This document shows, one piece after another, positions 1 to 11,761 of a DNA stretch of 64,000 nucleotides. Numbering within the stretch: position 1 is the first letter of the stretch; each line of letters starts with the position of its first letter. The stretch comes from Lentinula raphanica (taxonomy: Eukaryota > Basidiomycota > Agaricomycetes > Agaricales > Omphalotaceae): the NCBI GenBank assembly GCA_027919835.1, contig JANVFP010000047.1, forward strand, positions 244,584 through 308,583. Reading direction: 5' to 3'. A program made the position numbers and the translations under genes. The notes below the pieces were generated by a model, which worked only from the letters and a program-made list of their open reading frames with translations, had not been told where the DNA came from and ran no database searches.

Positions 1-44
1 ATACTAACCTTCCAGCTATTGTGACTCATTTCGTTCCTTATCAG

Positions 45-1195
45 ACGTCTGGATCGACGGCGACGGTGGTCTTCGTTCCAAAACTACTGTACAATTCCTC
101 CCTTTGCTGTAGTTCTGCTGCATTTGACTTACTTTTGAGACCTACAGACTGTCAGCAAGAAGGTTACCGACATTGGCCAGCTTCGTACTTGGGACTTTGA
201 CGGTTCTTCAACGAACCAGGCTCCTGGTCATGATTCTGATGTCTATCTCCGCCCTGCTGCGATCTTCAAGGATCCTTTCCGTGGCGGAGACAACATCCTC
301 GTTCTCGCAGAGACCTACAACAACGACGGCACACCCAACAGGACCAACTACCGTCACCACGCGAAGAAGATTATGGACCAAGCCAAAGATGTCGAGCCTT
401 GGTTCGGTCTAGAACAGGAATACACACTCTTTGACGCTGATGGCACTCCCTTCGGTTGGCCCAAGGGTGGTTTCCCTGGCCCTCAGGGTCCTTACTACTG
501 CGGTGCTGGTAAGTATTACAATCGTGTTGTGCGACAAAAGCTCACCCGATGCCCAGGAACCGGAAAGGTCTTTGCTCGTGATCTCATCGAGGCTCACTAC
601 CGAGCTTGTCTCTACGCCGGTGTCAACATCAGCGGTATCAACGCTGAGGTTATGCCTGCCCAGTGGGAGTTCCAGGTTGGTCCTTGCGAGGGCATCTCCA
701 TGGGTGACCACCTCTGGATGGCCCGTTACCTCCTCATCCGTATCGCCGAGCAATGGGGCATCAAAGTTTCCTTCCACCCCAAGCCTCTTCAGGGTGACTG
801 GAACGGTGCTGGTTGCCACACCAACTACTCTACCAAGCCCATGCGTGAACCCGGAGGGATGAAGTATATCGAGGCTGCCATTGAAAAACTCTCCAAGCGT
901 CATGATGAGCACATCGCCGTCTATGGAGAGGACAATGACCTTCGCTTGACTGGTCGTCACGAAACCGGTCACATCGGATCTTTTAGCTCTGGTGTTGCCA
1001 ACCGTGGTGCTTCTATCCGTGTCCCAAGACATGTCGCTGCTCAAGGTTACGGTTACATGGAGGACAGACGTCCCGCCTCAAACATTGGTATGATATTTCT
1101 GTGTCTGTGCCAGAAGTTGACACTGATATCTTGTGTTCACAGACCCATATCGTGTCACTGGTATCATCGTCGAGACGACCGTCCTTACTCAGTAA
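45..1195 (+). CDS. Glutamine synthetase, 5' end outside the window
   Basis: Cytosolic glutamine synthetase, which forms glutamine from glutamate, ammonia and ATP. The exons I read are 45-88, 148-508, 557-1087 and 1143-1195, with 59-, 48- and 55-nt GT-AG introns between them. The first visible exon starts in phase 1 after a 3' splice site at 43-44 and reads [14 protein letters not shown]. Later motifs are the DFDGSS segment, the GPQGPYYCG loop, the [21 protein letters not shown]/metal block, the GDWNGAGCH block and RPASNIDPYRVT. The protein ends in ETTVLTQ, a normal eukaryotic GS end. About 40-50 N-terminal residues are missing because the window starts inside an intron. Nothing in the visible part is broken. 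Identity is certain from motif order; the exon borders are my reading of splice signals. Confidence 0.96.
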
Positions 1196-1324
1196 AAACC
1201 CTATGTACTTCCTTTGATCGTTATGAATTTGGCGGACTGTTAAGAATAAAAATGCGTATTATCCTTCTTGTAAGCACGTGTGGTCGCCTGAGCGGATAAT
1301 TGAACTTGCGCGTTTTTGTCCATC

Positions 1325-2787
1325 ATGGACCACAATCTTTGCTTCTCATCTTCCTCAATCGTTGAACAAGGTTCATACAAGCTCGTTGAACTTCCGCCGG
1401 ATCTGTGCACACTCATAGAGGCATCGTTATCATCCGAAAGTGATAATCCAGGCCCATCGAGGTAGGAAAAACTGGAATTAACCTCGCCTCGTTACGCGTT
1501 CCCTGAGCATTTTACGCGTTTTCCAGCTTCCATATCAAGGGTCAACATGGAGAAGACGCAGTGCTGTGTACACAGGACAAGACTTACGCTATCCGCACCG
1601 TGTCCCTATCGAACTCTATCCTTGTCGTCACATCGCCCCCAGATACAGATATATCGCTCGAGGGTGACGATAACGGGCTTCCGACAATTGCTATACGCGA
1701 TCAAATTAGCGAGATACTGGAGCTCACCCAGACTATTCCAAAGTTACATCAACTGAATAGTTTGCTCAAGAGTCAAGAGTATGGAGAAGACGAGGAAGAT
1801 CGGGAGGATGATGTGAATGTACGCGTTGCAACCTTGAGTATAACGCAGCCACGCTGATTTTTCGTTTTTCGTTTTCACCTGATGAAGAGCTTCACTTATG
1901 CGGATGCACGGGCGATGGTTCAAGCAAGTGAAGCAGAATTAGACCGAGGACTTCGTGAGAGGCGAATACTTCGAATAAATGGTGAGCTTTCTCCTATTCA
2001 AGTCGATTTCTCCAGTCCTCCCTCTCATTACTTCAATTTCAGAAAATCTCCGTCCGATATCTTCCGCATATCTTACCAAGATCATTCAGTTCATCCTAAA
2101 CACGCTCGTCGCTTTGTCACTCAATCACGAATCAGTACCCATAGGAAAGCTTTCTACTGCATTGGCAGACGAACACGATGTGCCCAGGATTGTCTCTGTG
2201 CAAGTCATGGGATGGTTCGGAGACATCAGTGAGTTGGAGGGGAAATGGAGGATGGACGTCAGTGCGGTTGTCAGAGAGGCAGGTCTAGGGATATTGAAAG
2301 ATGCCAAAGTGAGCTGCTGGTACATACATACCCGGCGACGTTCATAACTCACTATTTCGCCTTCAAAGACTCTGAACAAAGACGACCTAATCACTACCTG
2401 GACAGAGGTAGTTGGAGACAAATTCGCCTCATCCATATCACTTGACCTTCTCGCTGTAAGTCACCAAATGTTCGGATTCGCCATGTCTTTCAAGATCGTT
2501 CATCTTCGGTCTTGAAGGGAAACTACATTGTCGTTCCCGCATCGCCTTACTCAGATCGTCAAGTCGTCAAATACTTTCCTATATCTTCCCTCCCGGTTGA
2601 TCCTGCTCAGCGTTTCGCGGATCTTTTCTTGACTCGTAGCAGATGGAAGAACGAGGACATTGTGCCTTTCTTGTCGGACATAGCAGTTAACTCCAAAGAA
2701 CGCGATAAGATGCTCCTCAAATATGCACGGGCGACGACGGATGCTGATGGGGTTTGGTACACATCAAGGGCACAGTATAATGGTTGA
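1325..2787 (+). CDS. DCC1: Sister chromatid cohesion protein Dcc1 (Ctf18-RFC subunit)
   Basis: Homologue of Dcc1/DSCC1, a subunit of the alternative clamp loader Ctf18-Dcc1-Ctf8-RFC used at replication forks for sister-chromatid cohesion. After a 65-nt intron at 1462-1526 the protein reads FHIKGQHGEDAVLCTQDKTY, then a SNSILVV strand and an ILELTQTIPKLHQLNSLLK segment, which are the family's N-terminal signatures. The central helical part is split over several short exons around 1820-2450. The C-terminal winged-helix end reads DLFLTRSRWKNEDIVPFL and then KYARATTDADGVWYTSRAQY before the stop. The start is the ATG at 1325, in frame with the first exon. Glutamine synthetase ends 130 bp upstream on the same strand. 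The exact joins in the middle third are uncertain. Confidence 0.88.
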
Positions 2788-2943
2788 AGGGGCTTTCGTT
2801 GTCGGAATGTTGACCCTCAGACTGGGAGATGCTCTCCAACCAATATATCACACCGTTTTCAAAGATATCTGAGATGCAAAGAGATACCCATACACATGCT
2901 ATGCAGTAGATCAATACTTAATCCGCGCGCCAGCTCCTACAGT

Positions 2944-5900
2944 CTAAATCCCGAACATTACCAACTCTCGTTGGACATGTTCCAGCATCTTCTGCCTGGA
3001 AAGTAGCTCATCACGTTTAGAGACGATGCTGGGATCCTCTCGGAGCAAATTGGCGCAAAGTTCATTGCCAGAAGGTGTACCCAATTGTAACTTCGAGACC
3101 AGGAATGGTTGAAGCTCTTTTGCGATCTCCTTGACGAACATCAGGTCAATGAAGCCTGGAACATAATCGATGATGCGCTATCAACAAATGCATGAGCGAA
3201 CAGACTGTTTTGAGAATTGAATTGATTATACTTTGTATGCAACTTGGTAATAACCTCGAACCTCCGCCATGAACTTCAATTCTTTCTCGTACGCATCTAG
3301 AAGGGAAAGTTTGCCCACAAGTTCTTCCTTAGACGAGACTTGTATGCCAGCTTGAGCCAGCATATTCAATATGTACGGGAAATCGACTGATGGTGTCAAT
3401 GCATTATTGCTATCATTCGACGGTGTTGAAGGTGAAATCTCCGGAGTTGAGGAATGGGACTGATTCATCACTTGTGATGATCTACTGTTGGAGGGGCTCT
3501 CAGTAGACTCATTCCGAGACACTTGAAATAAAACCGAGGCTGGAACTGGCGTCGGACTAAGACTTGAACCAGATCTTCGAAAAACGTTATCGCGAACCGT
3601 ATACGCTTGGACGCGTAGTTCCTGGAGAAATTGCATGAAAAAATAGACCATGACAATGAAGGTTGACTTATGTATACCTCAAAGCTGAACCTTGAAAATT
3701 CACCGTCACCAGCTACAATACTTTCAAATATTGTCACTTCATGTTCTTCCCTAACCCACGGAACAAAGGAATGAATTTTGGTAACCTCGAAATCAGTGAG
3801 GCGTAGAAAGCCGGAGGGGTTGATGGTGGAAAAACTAGTTCTCGAACCGGATCTGATATTCCTAATCCTCGTGAATTCGATGTCGTTGCCTTTTGTTGAC
3901 TGGCTTTAGCTCTAGCAGCTTTGTATCTGACAAGCCAATTGTTTGTCTTCGATTGAAGATAATGCGTATTTTGGGTGAACGGTGACCCCTCGACTTCAAT
4001 GATCTTTGAAAGGACCAAGGCACAAGCTGTACGATGGGTCTCCGACAGCTCTTGTGCGAGAATTCTGTTGAAAACTGTGAATGCATATACTACGTGTTAT
4101 CCCTTCAACACTTACCTTATGTGAGTCTGTAGCGCAAGGAAGCGACCGAAGATTTGATTGATCTGATCCATGAGTAATTTGAGAGTCAAAATTTGGATCT
4201 CTTCGAAGCATTTTTTGATGAGTTGAGGCCAGCCTTTTTGGAAATCTCTGATCGCTGAGACTGTCGCTGAGAATGGAATGTTGTTTGGGAGTTCACGAGT
4301 GATGGAACTGCCAGGTGAAGATATCTTGAGACGGAGCATCAGGAAGGACTGGACGCCTTACCGAGAAAGGTACTGTCTGACATCCGTCAGATTCATGGAA
4401 CGTACGGCACTGGGAGATCTGCCTTTTGATCGGTCAGAGAAATAATCACTATCACCACTGTCTTTATCATCGTCATCATCTGTGAGGTCTTTTTGCCAAA
4501 TGATGTTCTCGTCCGCGGTAAATGGTACGAATTTGGGAGCAGTGCCGCGTATTGCAAGCTTGAGCATATTGTATTTGGTACGATGCGATTGTATAAGAGG
4601 GGTATCGATGGAGCCTTGGACCACGGTTTGAATTTCAGAACATAGTCTCGTTATTTGTGACAGGACGTAGATTGCAGGTTCTTCCTTGAGAGGAGGCGGA
4701 ATAGTTGAGAGTTCTTCTTGGCACTTTGAAAGACGTTCGTTGGTTTCAGATAGGATCTTTGGCAGACTGTACGACACATCGATCAGTTACTTTCGGAAAA
4801 ATCGATGTTCAAGCTTACCTGTCCCTTATGAAACCTGTCAAGAGGCGGCTCAAGGTATCGACCAGTCTCTTTGTTCCAAATCTCGCAGAGGATTCCGAAT
4901 TGCACCACGGGAGAGTATTTTTAAAGAAGTCTTCTTCTTTTTCCCTGGCTTGTATAGGTAGGGCGCCATCCATCCGTTCGTCGTCGTCTGGTTGCCGTGT
5001 ACAGAAATATCCAAGCTGCAGCGGGTGCCGCCTGCCCTCCAAGACGTCTAGCCAGTTTTGTAGCATCTTCGATGAGCCACTTTGAAGCATATCTGGTTTG
5101 GTCAGTACACCTGTGACGTGTGAGTCGATCGAGTTTTCTGTTTGTCCATGAACTGCCAACCGATTGTTCTACAACCCTCCGGGTCAACTTGGCGGGCTAA
5201 ACGAAACGCCTTTTGATTCTCAATATCATCTATGCAAGAAGCGGAGCAGTCAGAAGAATGGATGAATGCTGAGTTTATCGTCATGAAACGGACCTGTCAT
5301 AGGGACAGTAACCAGGATGATGCAGTTTCCGGAAATACGAGATATAACTAGATTTTCAACTAGTTCGACTACGTCTGGATGAGCGTTCTGTACGAGTCCT
5401 GTTCGATAGTAAGTACGAAAAATTAGATAAGAAGACATGGACTTGACCAGGTAAATCGATGAAAGATAGCTCTGTGAATTCAGGACCCTCTAGATCGACA
5501 CACACAATATTTTTTGAGAATTGCAAAGACGTATTGGATTTCGCCGACATAGAGGCCAGGGTTTCAGCGGATGCAGCAAGAATGTTGTACCAAGGAACGT
5601 GGGGATTCAGGATAGCAAATTGAGCACGGCGAAGAGATAGTTCAACTTGAACCTTGTCAGTGAGCGGTTCTCCGAATTTCTTTTCTGAGATATTTCGCAA
5701 ACGTTCGCCACTGTTGTCGAATTCTTGACGAATGGATATTTGACACGACCATGGACGGTCAGAAGACGATAACCTGCATTCAATAGGGCAACGAGTACAG
5801 GTGCCGGCGTCGCGAGGAACAGTGATCTGAGCAAGCATGAGGAAATGGTATCAGCGTACAAAGAACAGAAGAAGAAAGGAGATCTTGCCCCTGTGATAGC

Positions 5901-6124
5901 CTCTAACAAACTAGATTTCCCAGCGCTTTGATTTCCTATGACTGTAATTTGAGGTAGACCGAGCTCGCTTTGCGCACTGAAATTGGGAATGAGTTTTAGT
6001 TGGGGGGCACTTAGGGGTGTACGAGTAGGAGCACGAACCCAGCAGCGTGTAGTTGCTTGTTTAATGAAAGAAACTCTTTTCTACGCAAAGCGTAGCTTGA
6101 GCTAGATATGTCGCACAGTGACAT
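2944..6124 (-). CDS. Dynamin-like GTPase (fungal Mx/dynamin-superfamily)
   Basis: Large membrane-remodelling or antiviral-type GTPase of the fungal Mx-like dynamin group. It has all G-motifs: the P-loop GNQSAGKSS near 5910-5940, the TCTRCPIECRL switch region, the DLPG motif, and TKPD. These are followed by a stalk with LPWCNSES and a C-terminal GED-like helix ending RELVMFGI. I chose the ATG at 6124 because it opens MSLCDISSSSYALRRKEF and splices (5' site near 6030) in frame to GAQSELGLPQITVIGNQS, the usual family N-terminus. A poly-Asp, Ser-rich insert lies in the stalk. There are at least ten introns, so internal joins are approximate. The closest classical dynamins act at mitochondria, vacuoles or vesicles. 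This subgroup is expanded in basidiomycetes and its role is unknown. The region upstream of the start holds an inverted-repeat element (6227-6559). Confidence 0.88.
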
Positions 6125-6226
6125 GGCAAGTATAGACACGACCGTTCTGGATGAGTGGCGAAAGGTGGTGGTGGAAGTTCATATAGCCTGGCTGGCCGCA
6201 AAAAAAGAGTAAACTCGTTGTGAATA

Positions 6227-6559
6227 AGCCTGGTACCAAGGGCTCGTAAAACCGTCGTGCTCCCCACTTTGAAACTCCGCTTGCACTCATAGATCATTGT
6301 TGTTGCCCTCATCAGTGTACAAACTGTAGCTAAAATTTGCTTTGCAAAGCTATTTGATGCTAAGGAAGTGATTCATGAGCTCTAAAAAATCTTCTGGCTG
6401 ATTTTTCTCACTTTTTGACCAAACCCATGGTCCAACACGCAAGGGAAACAGGGGCCATGGATTATGTAAATGTATTGGACAACCACGTGAATCAATTCAT
6501 TTGCGTCGGAGTTCAAAAGTGGGGAGCACGACGCTTTTACGAGCCCTTGGTTCCAGGCT
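6227..6559. mobile_element. MITE-like inverted-repeat element
   Basis: Two ~53-bp arms at 6227-6279 and 6507-6559 are inverted copies with about four mismatches. The outer ends read AGCCTGG and CCAGGCT, and both arms contain the core GTCGTGCTCCCCACTTT. The ~230-bp interior has no coding capacity. This is the layout of a non-autonomous DNA transposon (MITE). I could not define a clear target-site duplication; the flanks are TA-rich. It sits about 100 bp upstream of the dynamin start codon, so it may supply or disturb promoter sequence. Confidence 0.7.
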
Positions 6560-6879
6560 AAAGTTCATATAGTTGTGTTTCGGCTATCACGCGCACGTTT
6601 TCTTAGGTTTTCTTCAAGTTGAAGTTCCACTGACGAGTGACTGCCACTTAGACCGCGTAGTCATAGACTCGAACCAGTCACTCTGGCAGAGAAGTGATGA
6701 GCGGAATCACTTTCTCGGCTTCGCTGACATGTCTAAGCGCTCATCTTAGACTGTCACACCCGAAACTACTGGCTCGAGTCTAGCGTAGTCAGAATGCACT
6801 CTTTCAATTTGCTACTATATGAACCGATCCAATTCCAAAAACAAACATTGGCATATGCATTACAGCTTGTACGATTCAG

Positions 6880-7890
6880 CTACCCACGAAAAATATATTT
6901 GTTGAGTTCAAATTCCAAGCGGTGCTCATCCTGAAAGTCAGGAAAAACTGCTTTGACGAGTTTATTCCCGAAGTCGGGTATTTGTAGTCCATTCGCATAC
7001 ACTATCTGCAATGCCTCCCAATATTCTGGGAACCATCCTGCGCATTCCCAATCAATGATAGCAGCGATATGGCCATCTTTGACGAGGATGTTACGAGGAG
7101 CGAGGTCACAGTGAGTGAACACAATACGATGTTCTTTAGCCAAGAAGTTCTCCAAAATTGCTTCAATAGAGGTATCGCATCTACCTCGGAGTATGAAATA
7201 ACCGTAGTATGAAGCAAAATCCTCGAACGAGTGACAAGGCCCGAAATCGCGTGCACTGTTGTCGAGTGTAGGCCCTAAGGATAACTTCAACAACGGACAG
7301 GTTCAAAGTAACCTGGGTTTGTATACCTCCATCCAATGCACATATAGCTGGCCCGGGAGATGGAATTTGTCGTAGTTCACTCCACCACTTTCCAATCTGT
7401 TTGATAATGTCCCCTTGTTGATCCTCGGTAAGACTAGACCAGACCTTTGTTAGTTCAGGAGCGTCGATATATTCCATGACAATGTAAGGTCGACCATTGG
7501 TATCGAGCAGGACTTCAAAAAGCTGTGGAACAGGAATGGAAGTATGGGCACGAACGAAAGCCATCGTTTGCGCTTCCACAAAACGAAGCTTGCTACTAGA
7601 TTTGATGAAGGTATTGGGACCAATTCGGCGTGGAGCGCAGCCACCAAAATCGTAAATATAAGGCCATCGCAGAAATCTGCGTAAGCGGTGGCGACGATAT
7701 AACCATGCTCGAAACTCGAGGATATAGAATCCAAATCTATTCTTCTTATGAACCTGTTGAGATAAACCAAGTGAGACCATGAGCTACAGGATGAAAGACT
7801 AACGTGAATAGTAGATGCCACTGCTTTGGCCTCACCCGCGTTCGCCTCAATGTATAGCAGTGCTAGTGAATTGGCTAGCTTGGTTGTCAT
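6880..7890 (-). CDS. APH/choline-kinase-like protein, copy 1
   Basis: Protein-kinase-like fold enzyme of the aminoglycoside phosphotransferase superfamily (PF01636 type), about 302 residues. The exons are 7804-7890, 7327-7753 and 6880-7274, with 50- and 52-nt introns. The catalytic loop reads THCDLAPRNILV and the metal-binding motif reads IIDWECAG; both key Asp residues and the Asn are present, so the copy looks functional. An N-terminal RAHTSIPVPQ / YIVMEYID stretch matches the N-lobe and hinge of fungal members. The physiological substrate is unknown; in fungi these are usually not antibiotic-resistance genes. Its near-twin lies at 9777-10798 with the same intron positions. It is transcribed away from a DUF6914-type pseudogene at 9028, forming one unit of a duplicated head-to-head module. 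Confidence 0.85.
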
Positions 7891-8887
7891 TTGAACGAAC
7901 AAGTTGAACGTGAACAGTGAGCTCATTCCGTAAGCGCCCATTCAAAACAAACTGCCATCACGTTCAGCTTAGCCGCCCTCTGAGCAACTCGCGTTCGACC
8001 TCACGGTCCTCACCCAACGAAATTGCATTCTCTGACTCAGGCTTCAGCGCCAGCGCTTACACGTTTGCTTTCCGTACTCGCTATTTCGTTGAGGTGAGTA
8101 TTATGTTGCCCACCCAACTTCAATCGCCGCGGGACTTTGAATCCCTTGAATCTAGGTCTTAGCTGAGGCCAATGCCAGAAGATACATACACCATTATCAA
8201 GAAAATCGTGGCCTCTGTGTGCCACGGTGGATACTCAATGGATGTTCGTTCTTCTATGATTACCACGAAAATGATACTTGGTGTGTCAACCTTGTTTCTT
8301 GTCCTAACATGTACTAAACATGGAACACATGTTCTCACAATCCAAGAGTCCTACCCCCATTCCTGGCTGTTCCTGAATTCATTTTCAGTGCAGGTGGACT
8401 CACCGTCACTCACCTCTAAGTCTTGAACTCTGTCCGAGATGCTCCTGGGCTGTTGAGGGAATCGGAGCTGGGTTTTCCAAGTCCGATATCTTTGACCCAC
8501 CATTACTATCATGATTCATAACGCCGCTAGACAGCAATTTTGCAGGCAGAAGGGAGCAGACAGATAGATTTGGAAGTGGTCCCTTCTTCTAGTCAATATG
8601 GGGTTGATTCGTTCCTGGAAGAGGGAGGCCTGCAAGTCCCAATTATGCAGGGATCCACAGATCTTCGTCCGATATCCAGGATGTCTACACGCCTACACGC
8701 ATCGCCAAGCAGCAATCTTGCAGGCAGAAGGAGTCAGAAAAATTGTTGGGTGCAGCGCTTGAGCCTCATGGATGGTGCCAAAGTAAGAACACAGCCCACC
8801 TTTGAGTCGTAATCGTCTTCCAGATCACTTTCCAGATCACTATGAGCTCCAGCGGGGTATGAATTCACGATTCGGGTATAATCCCAC
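7891..8887. other. Intergenic spacer of module copy 1
   Basis: I see no gene here. The stretch shares short similarities with the equivalent spacer of module copy 2 (for example an ATTCCTGGCTGTT block near 8362 and near 11400). It also holds a direct repeat of GCAGGCAGAAGG at about 8542 and 8720. It is best read as decayed duplicated spacer. Confidence 0.5.
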
Positions 8888-8902
8888 CTTTGACCTACAC
8901 CG
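8888..8902 (+). promoter_or_regulatory. Shared upstream element of DUF6914 copies (copy A)
   Basis: CTTTGACCTACACCG, 125 nt upstream of the first ATG of the pseudogene at 9028. The identical 15-mer occurs upstream of the other two family members (11581-11595 and the complement of 23377-23391). It may be a transcription-factor site, or simply the best preserved part of a duplicated promoter. Confidence 0.45.
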
Positions 8903-9027
8903 CTTGCAGACAGATCCCAAGCCTCGTGAACGTTGCTGGGTAGGTTGTGGGTCCATAGGTGGTTCAAGGGCTTTGTGCCTATACAACAAGGAAATTACTC
9001 TGACACCTTCTTCAACAATCCTCAGCA

Positions 9028-9660
9028 ATGCCAACCATACCAGGCTTTAGCTCTAGCAATAGCAACAAAATACGCATTTGTGTGGCATTCTACTACCGTG
9101 GTCACGAATATCCCGCCTTCATTCTGCGATTTTACTTGTACCAAAGCCTTCGGAAAAGAACTACACACCTCATACGGTAATACCTGGAGATTCCATACTA
9201 CCAATACCATTCAACGCAATATGAATCTGTCGTCATCAACGGTCCCCAGCCGTGGCGCTACGAGTCGACGAAAAACCTTCAATCGACTGCAAGCTGTCCT
9301 CTTTCTGGGGAAACTCTCCCCAGATATTGGTGTAGACGGCTTGGACTCACTGCTTCATGATCGTTCAGAATGATCCCAACTGGACTTGGAAATCTTGGAC
9401 TACATCGGCAATTGAGGAGTGTCTTTTTGGGATCCACGGTCTCGGGTAATGGGCACCTCCTAAGTACATATCTGATTTTCACGATAGGTGCTCCAAAATC
9501 ACGACGTTATCAGTACACACATCCCAGCTCAGATTATATTGGCTAATTGCACAAGTTTTGCCAGCTATTTCAACGGGGTGGACTACGATAAACCTATTCC
9601 TACTTGTGACATGAATGGTCAGAACATAGACTCCCTTATTACGACAGGATTAGTGTAGTG
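9028..9660 (+). pseudogene. DUF6914-type gene, frameshifted copy A
   Basis: Decayed copy of the gene at 11762-12408. It starts MPTIPGFSSSNSNKIRICVA in frame. The following parts of the family pattern (the Pro-Lys strand, PWRYES, LQAVLFLGKL, QNDPNWTWKSWTTSAIE, and the final PTCDMNGQNIDSL) appear in different frames with indels between them. At least three frameshifts are needed to read it through. The family's conserved intron lies near 9418-9490. It is probably non-functional. It lies head-to-head with the APH-like kinase copy 1. Confidence 0.75.
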
Positions 9661-9776
9661 TCGATTTGATGTATGTTTCGATGCAGAGCATTGCTGATAT
9701 CCATGGTACTACATATGTCGAAGGACGAGTGGCAAGAGATAGATACTAGTGTATACATAATGCGTTACAACTTCGA

Positions 9777-10798
9777 CTATCCACGGAAAACATATTTACT
9801 AAGTTCATATTCCAAGAGTTGCTCGTTCTGAACATTGGGAAAAACTGATTTGACAAGCTTTTTCCCAAAGCTGGGGATTTCAATTCCATTTGCATACTCT
9901 ATCTGGATCGCTTCCCAGTATTCTGGAAACCATCCTGCGCATTCCCAATCAATTATGGCAACAATACGACCATCTTTCACCAGTATGTTTCGAGGAGCAA
10001 GGTCGCAATGAGTAAAGACAATGTGATGCTCTTTGGCCAACAGTTCCTCCAATACTGCTTCAGTAGAACTATCACATTTACCTCGAAGTACTGGATAACC
10101 ATAGTATGCGGCGAAAAACTCAAAAGAGGGACAAGGCCCGAAATCGCGTGCATTGTTATCGAGTGTAGGCCCTGATGACAATTTCAGCAATGGTCAAGTT
10201 TGAGGCAACATAGATTTGTATACCTCCATCCAATGCACATATAGCTGTCCCAGGAGAAGGAATTTGTCGTAGTTCACTCCACCACTTTCCAATCTGATCG
10301 ATGATGTCCTGTTGTTGATCCTCGCTGAGGCTAGACCAGACCCACGTAAGTTCAGAGCCGTCGATATACTCCATAACAAGATAATGTCGACCATCGGAAT
10401 CAAGCAGAATTTCATAGGGCCGTGGAACAGGAATAGAAGTGTGGGCACGAACAAAGGCCATCGTTTGAGCTTCCACATGTCGAATCTTGTAACCAGATTT
10501 GATGAACGTGTTGGGACCAATCCGGCGCGCAGTACGGATACCGACATTATAGATATAGGGCCAGCGCAGCAATCTGCGTAAACGGTGGCGACGATACAAC
10601 CATGCTCGGAACTCGAGAATGATGAAGTCAAATCTATTCTTCTTTCGAACCTTGCGAGATCTCAGTTCATTCCAAACTGGAGTAACAGTTACAGAGCAAA
10701 CTGACCTGTATATTTGGTACTTTGGTTTCAATCTGATTGTTATTTTGATTGGCTTCAATGTCTGGCAGCGCGCCAGTATCGATATCAGCCATGGTCAT
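9777..10798 (-). CDS. APH/choline-kinase-like protein, copy 2
   Basis: Second APH-superfamily kinase, about 304 residues. The exons are 10706-10798, 10224-10650 and 9777-10171, with 55- and 52-nt introns at the same two positions as copy 1. Exons 2 and 3 have exactly the same lengths in both copies (427 and 395 bp), so the pair arose by a recent duplication. The catalytic THCDLAPRNILV and IIDWECAG motifs are intact. Exon 1 is unrelated to that of copy 1 (MTMADIDTGALPDIE against MTTKLANSLALLYIE), so the N-terminus diverges fastest or was exchanged. Start choice: ATG at 10798, with a second in-frame ATG at 10792. Substrate unknown. It is divergently transcribed from the intact DUF6914-type gene at 11762. 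Confidence 0.86.
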
Positions 10799-11580
10799 TG
10801 AAGGTCAAGATTCAAGAACTTGGATATGCTATATTAGCGCCCGACGCCGCCCATTCGATCTATTCCCGATAAGATAAGATAATCAATTCGAGGCAAACTA
10901 GTAGGCGCTCAGTGGGACAGGAGCTTGACTCCGACAGCGACTGGCACTCTGTCCAACTGAGTAGGTGCAATGGGGCCCCATCCCCAGCCGCACTGTAGGG
11001 TAATTCAAGTGGCAACAACGAGCCTACACAACTGGTAAGATAAAGGTTCTACGCAGGAATCCTGGAATCGCTTCTGAAGCTTGGAAGATTGGGCCTGATA
11101 TCATCTCCAGTATGTTTTTGTGTCCAGAAAGGCTATTTTCACCGAAGTTATCCTCAGGTCGGAACAGTCTAGGTTACCGTCCACTATCATTGGAACTGCG
11201 GCAGACGAGGACAGACATCAATCGCCGGAAAACAAGAATTAAATTGTCAACCTCTGTATGTTTAGTACTTTGGGTTTTCACACAATTGCATGTTCAAAAA
11301 TATCACTTCTGGCAGTCTGCTTAGAACACAAAGTCATGACTTGGCACTTTGAGTCATTAAACATGGCCGACACAGCAATATGAACCAGTACTCTCATAAT
11401 TCCTGGCTGTTTCCGAGGTGTGCCAAGTATGCCATTGGACCTCGGTTAAGTAAGTACCTCCAATGGACCTACCTCTGAGTCAAGTCCGGAAAAAGTCGAC
11501 TTCAAGTTGGACTCGTTCCTGAACGTCGGAGATTAAGATGTGAGGTTAGTCCCTTTTCAGTCATATCATCTGTGGGTTTT
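10799..11580. other. Intergenic spacer of module copy 2
   Basis: Divergent spacer between the second kinase and the intact DUF6914-type gene. I see no coding sequence. It shares scattered short blocks with 7891-8887, as expected for duplicated spacer. Confidence 0.45.
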
Positions 11581-11595
11581 CTTTGACCTACACCG
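11581..11595 (+). promoter_or_regulatory. Shared upstream element of DUF6914 copies (copy B)
   Basis: CTTTGACCTACACCG, identical to the elements at 8888-8902 and 23377-23391. Here it lies 166 nt before the start codon, and a TATATAA box follows at 11721-11727. Confidence 0.45.
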
Positions 11596-11761
11596 CTCAA
11601 CAGCATTCTTGTGGCAAGCAAAAGAGGGCAGGAAGACAATTCTGAGAAACGGCGCTGAAAGCCTCATGGGATGGTCCTAAGTGGGTCATGCATTCAATCG
11701 GCATTCAATTTCTCTCTGTCTATATAAGATGGAAATACACCTCAGCAATTGCTCTCCAACA

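Noticed and set aside
409..1044. Long minus-strand open frame opposite glutamine synthetase
   Set aside because: It is the antisense shadow of a highly biased coding exon; the plus-strand product is unmistakable.
7917..8162. Plus-strand frame upstream of kinase copy 1
   Set aside because: Ser/Arg-rich, with no family resemblance and no splice-consistent continuation; it lies in duplicated spacer.
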